DNA from: Lacrimispora celerecrescens
GTDB lineage: Bacteria > Bacillota > Clostridia > Lachnospirales > Lachnospiraceae
Reading direction: 5' to 3'
Length of the DNA stretch: 64,000 nucleotides
NCBI RefSeq assembly: GCF_000732605.1
Contig: NZ_JPME01000008.1
Coordinates: 124,001-188,000 of the forward strand
The translations under genes were made by a program, and so were the position numbers. The notes under the pieces are model-generated. The model ran no database searches. It was not told where the DNA came from and was given only the letters and a program-made list of their open reading frames with translations. Below are positions 53,345 to 60,569 of this stretch, piece by piece (positions within the stretch are counted from its first letter, which is position 1; every line of letters starts with the position of its first letter).

Positions 53345-54759
53345 CTGCCTTCATGATCTTGGGAGATTTTATCAGCCACCTCCTCTTCTGCCTTTTTCTT
53401 TCCTTCCAGAGGAAGAATAATCGTTATAATAAAAGCAGTGAGGAATGAAGCAGCAACACCGATACACGCCCAAATAAAGTTGTTTAACTCCCCTTCTTTT
53501 AAGTAAGTAGGCAAAGCGGTAATTCCCGGAATGCTGAAAGCATAAGCCTTAACATGAAAGATGCCGTAAATAGCTCCTCCCACTGCTCCGCCTGCCAATG
53601 CTGCATAAAAAGGCTTCTTATATTTTAAGTTCACCCCATATATGGCAGGTTCCGTTATGCCAAACAAAGCGGAAAGTGCACTGGAAAATGCAATGGATTT
53701 CATTTTCTTATCCTTTATTTTAAAAGCAGCACCGAGAACAGCGCCGCACTGGCCCATATTGCTAACAATACTCATGGGAAGCAGTAAAATATCGTAGCCA
53801 ACACCGCCCAGTCCGTCAAAGGTAGACGGGAAAAATGCATAATGCATACCGGTTATTACGATGACCGACATAAGCCCTCCCATCAATAGGCCGGCCACAG
53901 GACCCGCTACTCCAAACAGGGAGATGAAAAAGGCTGCCACATACCTGCCTACATAACTTCCCAAAGGAGCGATGAATACAAGAACCACTGGGGCCGTGAT
54001 CAGAAGGGAAGCCATTGGCGTCACGATTAGTTTTAAAAAGCTCGGTACAAAACGGTCTATAAATTTATATACGATGCTCAGTAACAGGACACCCAAAATA
54101 ATTGGGATCACCGTGGAATTGTAATCCATGACAGGAATATTCAGAAACAGGAATTTCACCGTACTGATCCCCTGTCCGCTTAAACTCACAAATGCAGGAT
54201 ACATGATGATTCCGGCAAGAGTCGCAGCCAGATGTTCATTCACTCCAAATTTCTTTCCCGCTGAAAAGGCAACCAGAAATGGAAGGAAGTAATAGGTGGC
54301 ATTAGAAATCATATCTAAAACAAAATAATTGTCTGATTCCGGATTCAGCACTTTAAGAAATATCAGCAGCGCCAGGATCCCTTTTATAATTCCGGCTCCG
54401 GTTATTGCAGGTAAAATGGGATTGAAAATACCTGAGATCACACCAAACACTACGTTGATCGGATTTTCTCTTTTCTTATCCTTCTTAGTCTTTTCTTCCG
54501 AAGAAACGACCAGATCTCCTAATTCTTTCTTAACTCCTTCAAATACCTTTAATACCTCATTTCCTATGATCACCTGAAACTGGTCCCCCTGAAACTGGGC
54601 TCCTAAAACTCCGTTTAAAGCCTGTATGGCCTTCACATCTGCCTTTTCTCTATCCTTTAAGTGAAAACGCAGCCTGGTAATGCAGTTCCAGGCCTGAGTA
54701 ATATTTTCCTTCCCACCGCAATACTGGATAATTTCCTGAGCTAATTTTAAATGTTCCAT
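53338..54759 (-). CDS. PTS beta-glucoside-family subunit IIBC
   Basis: A 473-residue fusion: EIIB (1-80) with phosphorylated Cys26 in AWNCITRLRFHL, then EIIC (about 110-460) with ten or so membrane segments and blocks GMHYAFFPSTFDGLGG and FGITEPAIYGVNLKYKKPF. The usual C-terminal EIIA is absent and encoded by the next gene. AAGGAG precedes ATG 54759. A RAT-like site precedes the gene (54814-54845). Confidence 0.93.
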   Translation of the reverse strand: MEHLKLAQEIIQYCGGKENITQAWNCITRLRFHLKDREKADVKAIQALNGVLGAQFQGDQFQVIIGNEVLKVFEGVKKELGDLVVSSEEKTKKDKKRENPINVVFGVISGIFNPILPAITGAGIIKGILALLIFLKVLNPESDNYFVLDMISNATYYFLPFLVAFSAGKKFGVNEHLAATLAGIIMYPAFVSLSGQGISTVKFLFLNIPVMDYNSTVIPIILGVLLLSIVYKFIDRFVPSFLKLIVTPMASLLITAPVVLVFIAPLGSYVGRYVAAFFISLFGVAGPVAGLLMGGLMSVIVITGMHYAFFPSTFDGLGGVGYDILLLPMSIVSNMGQCGAVLGAAFKIKDKKMKSIAFSSALSALFGITEPAIYGVNLKYKKPFYAALAGGAVGGAIYGIFHVKAYAFSIPGITALPTYLKEGELNNFIWACIGVAASFLTAFIITIILPLEGKKKAEEEVADKISQDHEGRW

Positions 54760-54813
54760 ACACAAAGTCTCCTTTTCGTTTTATTTTTACTATTAAAATA
54801 AATCCTAGTTCGC

Positions 54814-54845
54814 AGACAATGCCTAATTGAATAGTAACACTCTTG
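54814..54845 (-). promoter_or_regulatory. RAT-like antiterminator site before EIIBC
   Basis: Minus strand reads GTGTTACTATTCAATTAGGC with ATTGT after it, close to the RAT core TGTTACTG-ATTC-GCAGGCA bound by BglG/LicT proteins. It lies between the antiterminator gene and EIIBC. A clear overlapping terminator stem was not found, so its activity is less certain than that of the leader copy. Confidence 0.45.
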
Positions 54846-54851
54846 TTTTAA

Positions 54852-55694
54852 TTACTTGTTTGCAACATTTGTTATTCTTTCGATATGAAGCAGTAAATAA
54901 ATGATTTCATCCTTGGAAACATCCCAGGAATAGGCGTCAAGCAGATATTTTGCAATCTTAACAGCGCATTGGTAGCTTTTTTTATAACGGGTTTTTACTG
55001 TTTCCAATAAATCTTCATCGTTTAACCCTATGGTGTCCTTCATATGAGTTTCCTGCCGTATGATAAAATACCGCAGATGCACAATAAACCTGGAGTAGTA
55101 TAAGGAATCCTCATCTAATATCAATTGAAAATGGTAACTGACAATATCCAGGATCCGGCTGATGATCTCTGTAATTTTTAAGGTATCACTCATATCCTGA
55201 CTTTCAAATTGGGCGTTTACAAAATGAAGGGCTATAAAGGATGCCTCCTGAGGCGGCAATTTTACCTGAAGACGTTCCTCGATTAATTTCACCCCCTTTT
55301 TTCCGATTTCATACTCTCTTGGATAGAGGTGGGGGACTTCCCATTGCAATGGATTTTCCACATTCTGATTTTTCTTCGCCCGCTCGATAGCAAAATACAG
55401 ATGGTCGGCAAGTATGATCAGGATAGAAGCATGAAGCTGTTTTTCCAATATCCTGGAGCCATACTGAATGATTTCTTCCGTGACGGAAACGATGTCTTCC
55501 GACAGATTCTGAACCATGGAAGTCAGACGTTTATTGCTGTCATTGATGAAAAGCTTATTGATGGAAGATTCTGAGACCATATCCCCCCTCTTCCGGTTGA
55601 AACCGATTCCGGTTCCAAACAGCACGACTTCATTATGATTCTCGTCATAGGCAAGAACGATGTTATTATTCAGTGATTTAACAAACTCGAACAT
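54852..55694 (-). CDS. BglG/LicT family transcription antiterminator
   Basis: A 280-residue RNA-binding antiterminator: N-terminal CAT domain (1-57, KSLNNNIVLAYDENHNEVVL and GTGIGFNRKRGD), PRD1 (about 65-170) and PRD2 (172-280) with conserved His residues in ILADHLYFAIER, ALHFVNAQ, IVHLRYFII and LLLHIERI that are phosphorylated through the PTS. GGAGGTG precedes the ATG. It is the first gene of the operon it controls, with a RAT/terminator in its leader. Confidence 0.94.
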   Translation of the reverse strand: MFEFVKSLNNNIVLAYDENHNEVVLFGTGIGFNRKRGDMVSESSINKLFINDSNKRLTSMVQNLSEDIVSVTEEIIQYGSRILEKQLHASILIILADHLYFAIERAKKNQNVENPLQWEVPHLYPREYEIGKKGVKLIEERLQVKLPPQEASFIALHFVNAQFESQDMSDTLKITEIISRILDIVSYHFQLILDEDSLYYSRFIVHLRYFIIRQETHMKDTIGLNDEDLLETVKTRYKKSYQCAVKIAKYLLDAYSWDVSKDEIIYLLLHIERITNVANK

Positions 55695-55764
55695 AAAGCA
55701 CCTCCTTTCTCGTTTAATTTTTCCTTTTTAATCGGTTTCAGTTAACTATCATTTAAAAATAGGA

Positions 55765-55823
55765 TAAAAAAAATCACCAAACACCAATATCCCCTATTAT
55801 GCGGATATTTGCATTTGATGATG
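55765..55823 (-). terminator. Leader terminator of the beta-glucoside operon
   Basis: On the minus strand a 20-bp imperfect stem (ATCATCAAATGCAAATATCC pairing with 55793-55773) is followed by eight T. It overlaps the 5' RAT site, so RAT folding and terminator folding are mutually exclusive. Confidence 0.8.
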
Positions 55824-55847
55824 CCTGATCGAGTCAGTAACACTTAC
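55816..55847 (-). promoter_or_regulatory. RAT ribonucleic antiterminator site
   Basis: Minus strand reads AGTGTTACTGACTCGATCAG then GCATCATCAAA, a close match to the RAT pattern (TGTTACTG, ATTC, GCAGGCA). The 3' bases are shared with the left arm of the terminator at 55765-55823. BglG-type protein binding here would allow read-through when beta-glucosides are present. Confidence 0.75.
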
Positions 55848-55862
55848 TATTAACTTGTCTTC

Positions 55863-55891
55863 AATATAGCATTTCTTCGTCATATTGTCAA
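55863..55891 (-). promoter_or_regulatory. Promoter of the beta-glucoside operon
   Basis: Minus-strand TTGACA (55891-55886), 17 bp, TATATT (55868-55863). A palindrome CGTTTAAACG lies about 15 bp upstream of the -35. Confidence 0.8.
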
Positions 55892-55969
55892 GATAATGTT
55901 TTTAACGTTTAAACGAACCCGACAAAACGTTATGAGGTTGATTATTGAACCTGAAATATTATTGCAGTA

Positions 55970-56434
55970 TTAACGAAATCTTCCGACTAAACTGCCTTCC
56001 TGTAAAATATGTCCTTGCATAGCAGCCAGTAAATCCCGCTTTCTGGATTTGCTTGGCAGATCCAACAAACAATCCAAAGCATATACATTGAATTGATAAA
56101 GGTGCGACCAGTTGAAAGGCGGTTTCGGTCCACGGTATCTATGTCTTCCGTATCCCCGTCCCTGAATTGCCCCGTTAAATTCTGCTATATAAGGTCCGTA
56201 AGGTATGTTTTGGGGAATTATTTCCATGACGGGAATATTCCAAATTACCCAATGGTTATATGCGGGAATGGGGTGTCCCATATCATCCATTATGATAGCA
56301 AGGGATTTGGCATTATCATTTATGGCTGACAGATGCAATTCAGGAGAAATATCCTCTCCACGCCCTGTGTATTGAATCGGTATGACGGCTTCGTTCTCAA
56401 AAGCCGGACTGGTTACTGTTAGTTGGTCTTTCAT
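55970..56434 (-). CDS. YbhB/YbcL (PEBP/Raf kinase inhibitor-like) family protein
   Basis: A 154-residue PEBP-fold protein: TSPAFENEAVIPIQYTGRGEDISPEL, the ligand-pocket blocks MDDMGHPIPAYNHWVIWNIP and YRGPKPPFNWSHLYQFNVYALD, all typical. Bacterial members are small cytosolic or exported proteins of unknown ligand. GGCAGGTAAATT precedes the ATG. Single gene. Confidence 0.9.
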   Translation of the reverse strand: MKDQLTVTSPAFENEAVIPIQYTGRGEDISPELHLSAINDNAKSLAIIMDDMGHPIPAYNHWVIWNIPVMEIIPQNIPYGPYIAEFNGAIQGRGYGRHRYRGPKPPFNWSHLYQFNVYALDCLLDLPSKSRKRDLLAAMQGHILQEGSLVGRFR

Positions 56435-56513
56435 AATTTACCTGCCTTTCCTTAAGCTCATAATTAAATCTATTTATCCATATATTATACAAACCTTTTC
56501 TTATGAGGCTCCC

Positions 56514-57188
56514 ATGCAGATAATTTCTAAAAAAACTCTAACCGATATCATGCGATATAACGGGATCACTGTTTTTACTTATGCAATCCATTATCCCCAG
56601 TTTACCTCCTCATGCAGTTCCACCGCAGCGCAGAGCATTAATAAATACTATGAATTCCGGTCGAGACAGTCTGAGATCTACTGCCGGACCGTGCTGTATC
56701 CTCAGGCCGTAGATCAGGCCAGGTTCGTACAAAAAAATCAGTTTCCCTTTAACAGCTATCAATTTTTATCTGTTTTTCAGACCACATACAATAAGGGCTG
56801 CATCGCCAGCCTTTACACCGATCAATATACGTATCTGGGAGGAGCCCACGGAAATACAATCAGGGATTCCCAGACATGGGACTTTTGTACCGGAAAACAG
56901 CTGAAACTAGAAGATTTTTTCCCTAAGACTCCCCCATTTACGGATTATATTTTTAAGGGGATTCAACAGCAGATAGAAGATCAGATGAAAACAACCCCCT
57001 CCCAATATTTTGATGATTATGCAACGCTTCTGCGTGGTAACTTTAACATCAATGGATTTTTTATTAAGCCAGCGGGGATTGTCATCTACTATCAGCAATA
57101 TGATATCGCTCCCTATGTAAGAGGAATCCCGGAATTTCTTTTTCCTTTCAATGCTGCTCTCCCAATGCCCGGCGCTTCCTGCCAATGA
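56514..57188 (+). CDS. DUF3298/DUF4163-type protein
   Basis: A 224-residue protein starting MQIISKKTL. Recognisable features are the N-terminal DUF4163-like strand region (FTYAIHYPQFTSS) and the late DUF3298 block (GNFNINGFFIKPAGIVIYYQ then YDIAPYVRGIPEF), with LGGAHGNTIRDSQTWDF between. No signal peptide is evident in the chosen start (GAGG 5 nt before ATG 56514). The upstream in-frame extension lies antisense in the PEBP gene and is rejected. Related domains occur in cell-wall proteins such as PdaC and RsiV. Confidence 0.78.
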   Translation: MQIISKKTLTDIMRYNGITVFTYAIHYPQFTSSCSSTAAQSINKYYEFRSRQSEIYCRTVLYPQAVDQARFVQKNQFPFNSYQFLSVFQTTYNKGCIASLYTDQYTYLGGAHGNTIRDSQTWDFCTGKQLKLEDFFPKTPPFTDYIFKGIQQQIEDQMKTTPSQYFDDYATLLRGNFNINGFFIKPAGIVIYYQQYDIAPYVRGIPEFLFPFNAALPMPGASCQ

Positions 57189-57309
57189 TATGCATGACCT
57201 ACAACTTCACAAAGTGTTCACAATTCCATCAAAGTTTTATCATAATTCCCCTGTATATTTATAATTGCAAAAGGAAATAACCTTTTAAATAAAACTTTTT
57301 TTCATACAA

Positions 57310-57338
57310 AGCCGGCAGGAGCCCCCATCTTGCCGGCT
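57310..57338 (-). terminator. Terminator-like hairpin after the carboxymuconolactone-type gene
   Basis: Perfect arms AGCCGGCA (57310-57317, extended by one base) and TGCCGGCT; on the minus strand TTTGT follows. The plus side has no T tract. Confidence 0.5.
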
Positions 57339-57400
57339 CCCTCCATATTAAGCCTGTCCAGTACCTCAAGCATCAGTGGTTCTTCCTATTCAGCCGTATT

Positions 57401-57754
57401 TCACACTTCCTCATCAAATGCCTCTAACGCTATGGGCAAAGACTTGACTATTGTATTCCCAACTGCAGGTAATCCTACCAGAATACTGCTTATAATTTCT
57501 TCTCTTGTTGCTCCTTTGGATTTTGCCATTTTAACATGGAACGGCAATCCGCTTTCAAGACCAACGGCAGCCATCACCGCAAGATAGGCAAGTTCTTTCG
57601 TCTTTTTATCCAGTGCGCTTGCATCGTCCACTTTTTGTACCATTTCCATCCAAGCCATTTGTACCTCAGGAGCCTCTTTTGCAAAGGCTTGAAACGCTGG
57701 GCTAACCTTCATATAATCACCATCTTTTATTACTGATTGAAATGTTCCTTCCAT
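57401..57754 (-). CDS. Carboxymuconolactone decarboxylase (CMD/AhpD-like) family protein lacking CxxC
   Basis: A 117-residue all-helical CMD-fold protein: LDKKTKELAYLAVMAAVG and LPFHVKMAKSKGATREEIISSILVGLPAVGN are the family core. The two redox Cys of AhpD-type members (normally before the conserved His) are replaced: the segment reads VGLESGLPFHV. A thiol peroxidase role is therefore unlikely. Overlaps the zinc-ribbon gene by 25 bp in a TetR operon. Confidence 0.85.
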   Translation of the reverse strand: MEGTFQSVIKDGDYMKVSPAFQAFAKEAPEVQMAWMEMVQKVDDASALDKKTKELAYLAVMAAVGLESGLPFHVKMAKSKGATREEIISSILVGLPAVGNTIVKSLPIALEAFDEEV

Positions 57755-57978
57755 GCCGGAAGCTTTTTCATGCTGTTTTCGGCCATTTGAGCCGCCGCCT
57801 TTTCGTCAAACCCCTGTGTCTTGATGATAAAGTTAATCATACCTGCCTTCTTTTCTTCAAATGACTGCATGGAGCCGTCAGGTCGGGCGCAGTGTACACA
57901 ATAGTCTTTCGTTGTATCCCCGCAGGCAAATTCAGAAGCATCTGCCATTGGCATACCGCAAGCAATACAAACTTTCAT
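57730..57978 (-). CDS. Small zinc-ribbon protein
   Basis: An 82-residue protein beginning MKVCIACGMPM with a CxxC pair and a second CVHC pair, a four-Cys zinc ribbon, followed by GSMQSFEEK and a helical tail ending KLPAWKEHF. This small family is often annotated as putative zinc ribbon next to regulators; its role is unknown. Lies 13 bp after the TetR gene and overlaps the CMD gene. Confidence 0.85.
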   Translation of the reverse strand: MKVCIACGMPMADASEFACGDTTKDYCVHCARPDGSMQSFEEKKAGMINFIIKTQGFDEKAAAQMAENSMKKLPAWKEHFNQ

Positions 57979-57991
57979 TTTATATCCTCCT

Positions 57992-58564
57992 TTATCTTTT
58001 AATCAATTCTAAAAAAGTTTCCATAAGTTCTGAACCATACCGCTCCAAAACCGGTGTATCCGGCGAGAACAAATCTTTGTTTAACAAATAATAATGGACC
58101 AATCCCATCCACGTATTAAACAACCGGTGAACAGGAAGATTCTTAATATTGTTTTCACGTTCAAATACCTTGTTAAAATGGTAAGCGGCAATGGATTGAA
58201 TATTTGAAAATGTTAATCTTGCATCCTCCGGTAATAAACTCCTTTCAGCAATCAATCGAATATAAAACTTTTCGTACCTGGCTAAAACATCTAAATGAGC
58301 CTTTAACAGCTCCTCAATATTATCTTTTGTTTCAGACTGCTGATGTATCTCAGAACCCAAAACATCACCAAAATCCTGTATCAGGCAACACAGCAATTCA
58401 TCCAGTGATGAGAAATGAACGAATATTGTGCCGTGAGAGACACCCGCTTCCTTTGCAATAACAGCCGTTGTAGCTGAGAAGCCTTGTTCGGAATAAATCT
58501 GATATGCTGTTTCAAGTATCTTTTTTCGAGTATTTTCTTTTTGCAGTTGCCTTTTCGACTTCAA
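57992..58564 (-). CDS. TetR family transcriptional regulator
   Basis: A 190-residue repressor: HTH TRKKILETAYQIYSEQGFSA and KEAGVSHGTIFVHFSSLDEL, then an all-helical ligand domain. TTG start with GGAGG 7 nt upstream. Directly upstream are a consensus promoter and a palindrome (58584-58597), so it most likely represses itself, the zinc-ribbon and the CMD-like gene. Confidence 0.9.
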   Translation of the reverse strand: MKSKRQLQKENTRKKILETAYQIYSEQGFSATTAVIAKEAGVSHGTIFVHFSSLDELLCCLIQDFGDVLGSEIHQQSETKDNIEELLKAHLDVLARYEKFYIRLIAERSLLPEDARLTFSNIQSIAAYHFNKVFERENNIKNLPVHRLFNTWMGLVHYYLLNKDLFSPDTPVLERYGSELMETFLELIKR

Positions 58565-58583
58565 ATAATAACCTCCAACTCAT

Positions 58584-58597
58584 TGAGTATGTACTCA
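58584..58597. promoter_or_regulatory. TetR operator candidate
   Basis: Palindrome with arms TGAGTA and TACTCA around TG, abutting the -10 of the tetR promoter and about 20 bp from the start codon. Confidence 0.6.
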
Positions 58598-58625
58598 TTG
58601 TAATTTATTTTATATCGAGTGTCAA
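58597..58625 (-). promoter_or_regulatory. Promoter of the TetR operon
   Basis: Minus-strand TTGACA (58625-58620), 17 bp, TACAAT (58602-58597). Confidence 0.75.
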
Positions 58626-58918
58626 GATGTTATTATTTATTTTTTTATTAATGATGGTTACAGTGATAATTAGCATATATTTTTTGATTCGTCCCCGTTT
58701 TAACGCAGTTTCATGACTGTTTAATTATATGTTATTAATATTACATAATAATGTAGTTATATCAAATCGCTTATAATCATTTAATATAGCTTGTAAAACA
58801 GGCCGCCAGGCAACTTTACCTTCTTCTGAAACTGTAGAAGAACTTAGAAACCATATGAATCAAACAGCATTCAGACTGCTAGTGCTGATAAATTTTCACG
58901 TATCTATTATTTAGGAAT

Positions 58919-58952
58919 AAAAAAAAACTGGATTCCCTTAAGGAATCCAGGT
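58919..58952 (-). terminator. Orphan intrinsic terminator
   Basis: Arms CTGGATTCC and GGAATCCAG around 5 nt, with nine T following on the minus strand. It lies 90 bp past the sulfatase terminator; the gap 58626-59040 otherwise holds a possible gene scrap (about 58798-58914, ATLPSSETVEELRNHMNQ) that I cannot assign. Confidence 0.7.
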
Positions 58953-59039
58953 ATTCCATACTTCTTATATCATAAGCCGGCACTATACACCACACAACAA
59001 ATTTGGTGCATTTAGCCCTTTATACTCACCAAATATTCA

Positions 59040-59088
59040 AAAGCAAGGTTGAGATTATCCTTTTGGATATTCTCAACCCTGCTTTTTC
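59040..59088 (-). terminator. Intrinsic terminator after the sulfatase gene
   Basis: Long near-perfect stem (AAGCAAGGTTGAGATTATCC and GGATATTCTCAACCCTGCTT, loop TTTT), 18 bp after the sulfatase stop, with short T/A tails on both sides. Confidence 0.75.
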
Positions 59089-59105
59089 GAACACTTGCCC
59101 CACAA

Positions 59106-60569
59106 TTACTGGTAATGATCCCGAAACTGCACCAAGTCCACCTCCGGAATCTTAACTTCATCTCCAAGCTCCTTCTCATGTTCTTTTAATAGCATAAGAA
59201 GTTCCTTTACTCTTCCATCATACTGCTCCTTAAAAACCAAATTATCGGTTTCAAGTACATCCTGATTCAAATCATAGAACTCTAAATATGTTTCATCCTT
59301 AAACAGATCTACAATCAGCTTATCCTTCCCCGCAACCACACAACGGCTGAAATTACCTCTCGACGCATTCCCGTCATACTGGATGAATACAGGCTTCTCT
59401 TCCAGGTTTTCGCCGCCTTCCAAAAGAGGCCTGAGGCTGCGCCCATCCATCTGGTGACGAGGTGTAATCGAATAATAATCACATATGGTAGGCAGTAGGT
59501 CGATGTGGCTAACCGGCGTCTTCATGTGCCTGCCTCCATTTCTTCCTCCCGGAAGACGAATGGAAAGGGGCGTCCTTACGGACTCCTCATACATGCACAT
59601 CTTCTGAAACAGGCGATGTGCACCCAGCATTTCTCCATGGTCGGACGTAAAGATAATAACAGAATGGTCATAAAGGCCTCTTCTCTTTAATACATCCAGC
59701 ACCCGTCCCACACACTCATCCAGCAGGGCTACCAGACCTAAGTATACGCGGAAGGGTTCCTTCCACTCTTCCACGGAATACTGATTGCCGATCACCCCGG
59801 TTAAATTATATTTCTGCAGAGGCGACTGATGGGCGTACCAGACCCCTGTATTCTCAGGAAGATGAACATCCTCTTTCTTGACTCTGGAATACCATGGCTC
59901 CGGGATATCAAAAGGCGGATGGGGTGCCAAATGCATCATGCTTAAGAACAGGGGCTTATCTGTAGCCACTTCTTCGAGTGCTTCCACGGCCCGGTCGGTA
60001 AAATAGCCATCAAAATAATAGGAATAGCCTTCTTCGTACTTACCGGTGGAGGCATTGGAGTAGTTTCGTACCTGGGTATAGGCTCCGCCGTTCATCTCCG
60101 GAATCTGGGTGCGGAACCGATTTCCCCCAGGTTGACGCTTATCATGCTCATTTAAGAACTCCTTATAGGTCTGCTCGGTAGTCAGCCATCTGGTTTTGGA
60201 TTCCGGACGCTTCTCCAGCGGCTCCCCTTCCATAAAGAGATGCTGCTTCCCGCTGTGGATGCATTCCATATCCAGCCGTTCCATCATATCATAGAGGTTG
60301 TCAATGTCGGCCCTCACCTTAGCGTAGGCTTTCTCCGGCTTATACCAGCCATTAATAAGGCTCCCGTTCCTCCCCGGGTAGGTCCCCGTAAACAGAGCTC
60401 CTCTGGCAGGGGCACATAAGGGGCAGGCGCAGTAAGCCCGGTCGAATACGACACTTTCCCCCATCAGCCGATCTAAATTAGGCGTTACTCCAAGTCCCAG
60501 CACATCATAGCGCAGCTGATCCGCGGCAATGACGATCAGATTATCCCGTTGAAATCCTGAATTTTTCAT
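59106..60569 (-). CDS. Sulfatase (formylglycine-dependent)
   Basis: A 487-residue S1-type sulfatase. The modification motif is CAPAR (Cys52 to Arg56) in CPLCAPARGALFTGTYPGRNG, so the Cys would be turned to formylglycine by an anaerobic maturase encoded elsewhere. Metal site residues appear in VIAADQLRYD and IIFTSDHGEMLGAH. No signal peptide is seen, so it should be cytosolic and act on imported sulfated sugars. Its start overlaps the AraC-sensor stop by 4 bp, tying it to the glycan importer. Confidence 0.93.
   Translation of the reverse strand: MKNSGFQRDNLIVIAADQLRYDVLGLGVTPNLDRLMGESVVFDRAYCACPLCAPARGALFTGTYPGRNGSLINGWYKPEKAYAKVRADIDNLYDMMERLDMECIHSGKQHLFMEGEPLEKRPESKTRWLTTEQTYKEFLNEHDKRQPGGNRFRTQIPEMNGGAYTQVRNYSNASTGKYEEGYSYYFDGYFTDRAVEALEEVATDKPLFLSMMHLAPHPPFDIPEPWYSRVKKEDVHLPENTGVWYAHQSPLQKYNLTGVIGNQYSVEEWKEPFRVYLGLVALLDECVGRVLDVLKRRGLYDHSVIIFTSDHGEMLGAHRLFQKMCMYEESVRTPLSIRLPGGRNGGRHMKTPVSHIDLLPTICDYYSITPRHQMDGRSLRPLLEGGENLEEKPVFIQYDGNASRGNFSRCVVAGKDKLIVDLFKDETYLEFYDLNQDVLETDNLVFKEQYDGRVKELLMLLKEHEKELGDEVKIPEVDLVQFRDHYQ

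Noticed and set aside
58627-58716. Hydrophobic 29-codon plus-strand peptide near the TetR promoter
   Set aside because: Resembles a small membrane peptide, but its ATG lies directly at the tetR -35 with no ribosome site or promoter; AT-rich sequence easily gives such frames.
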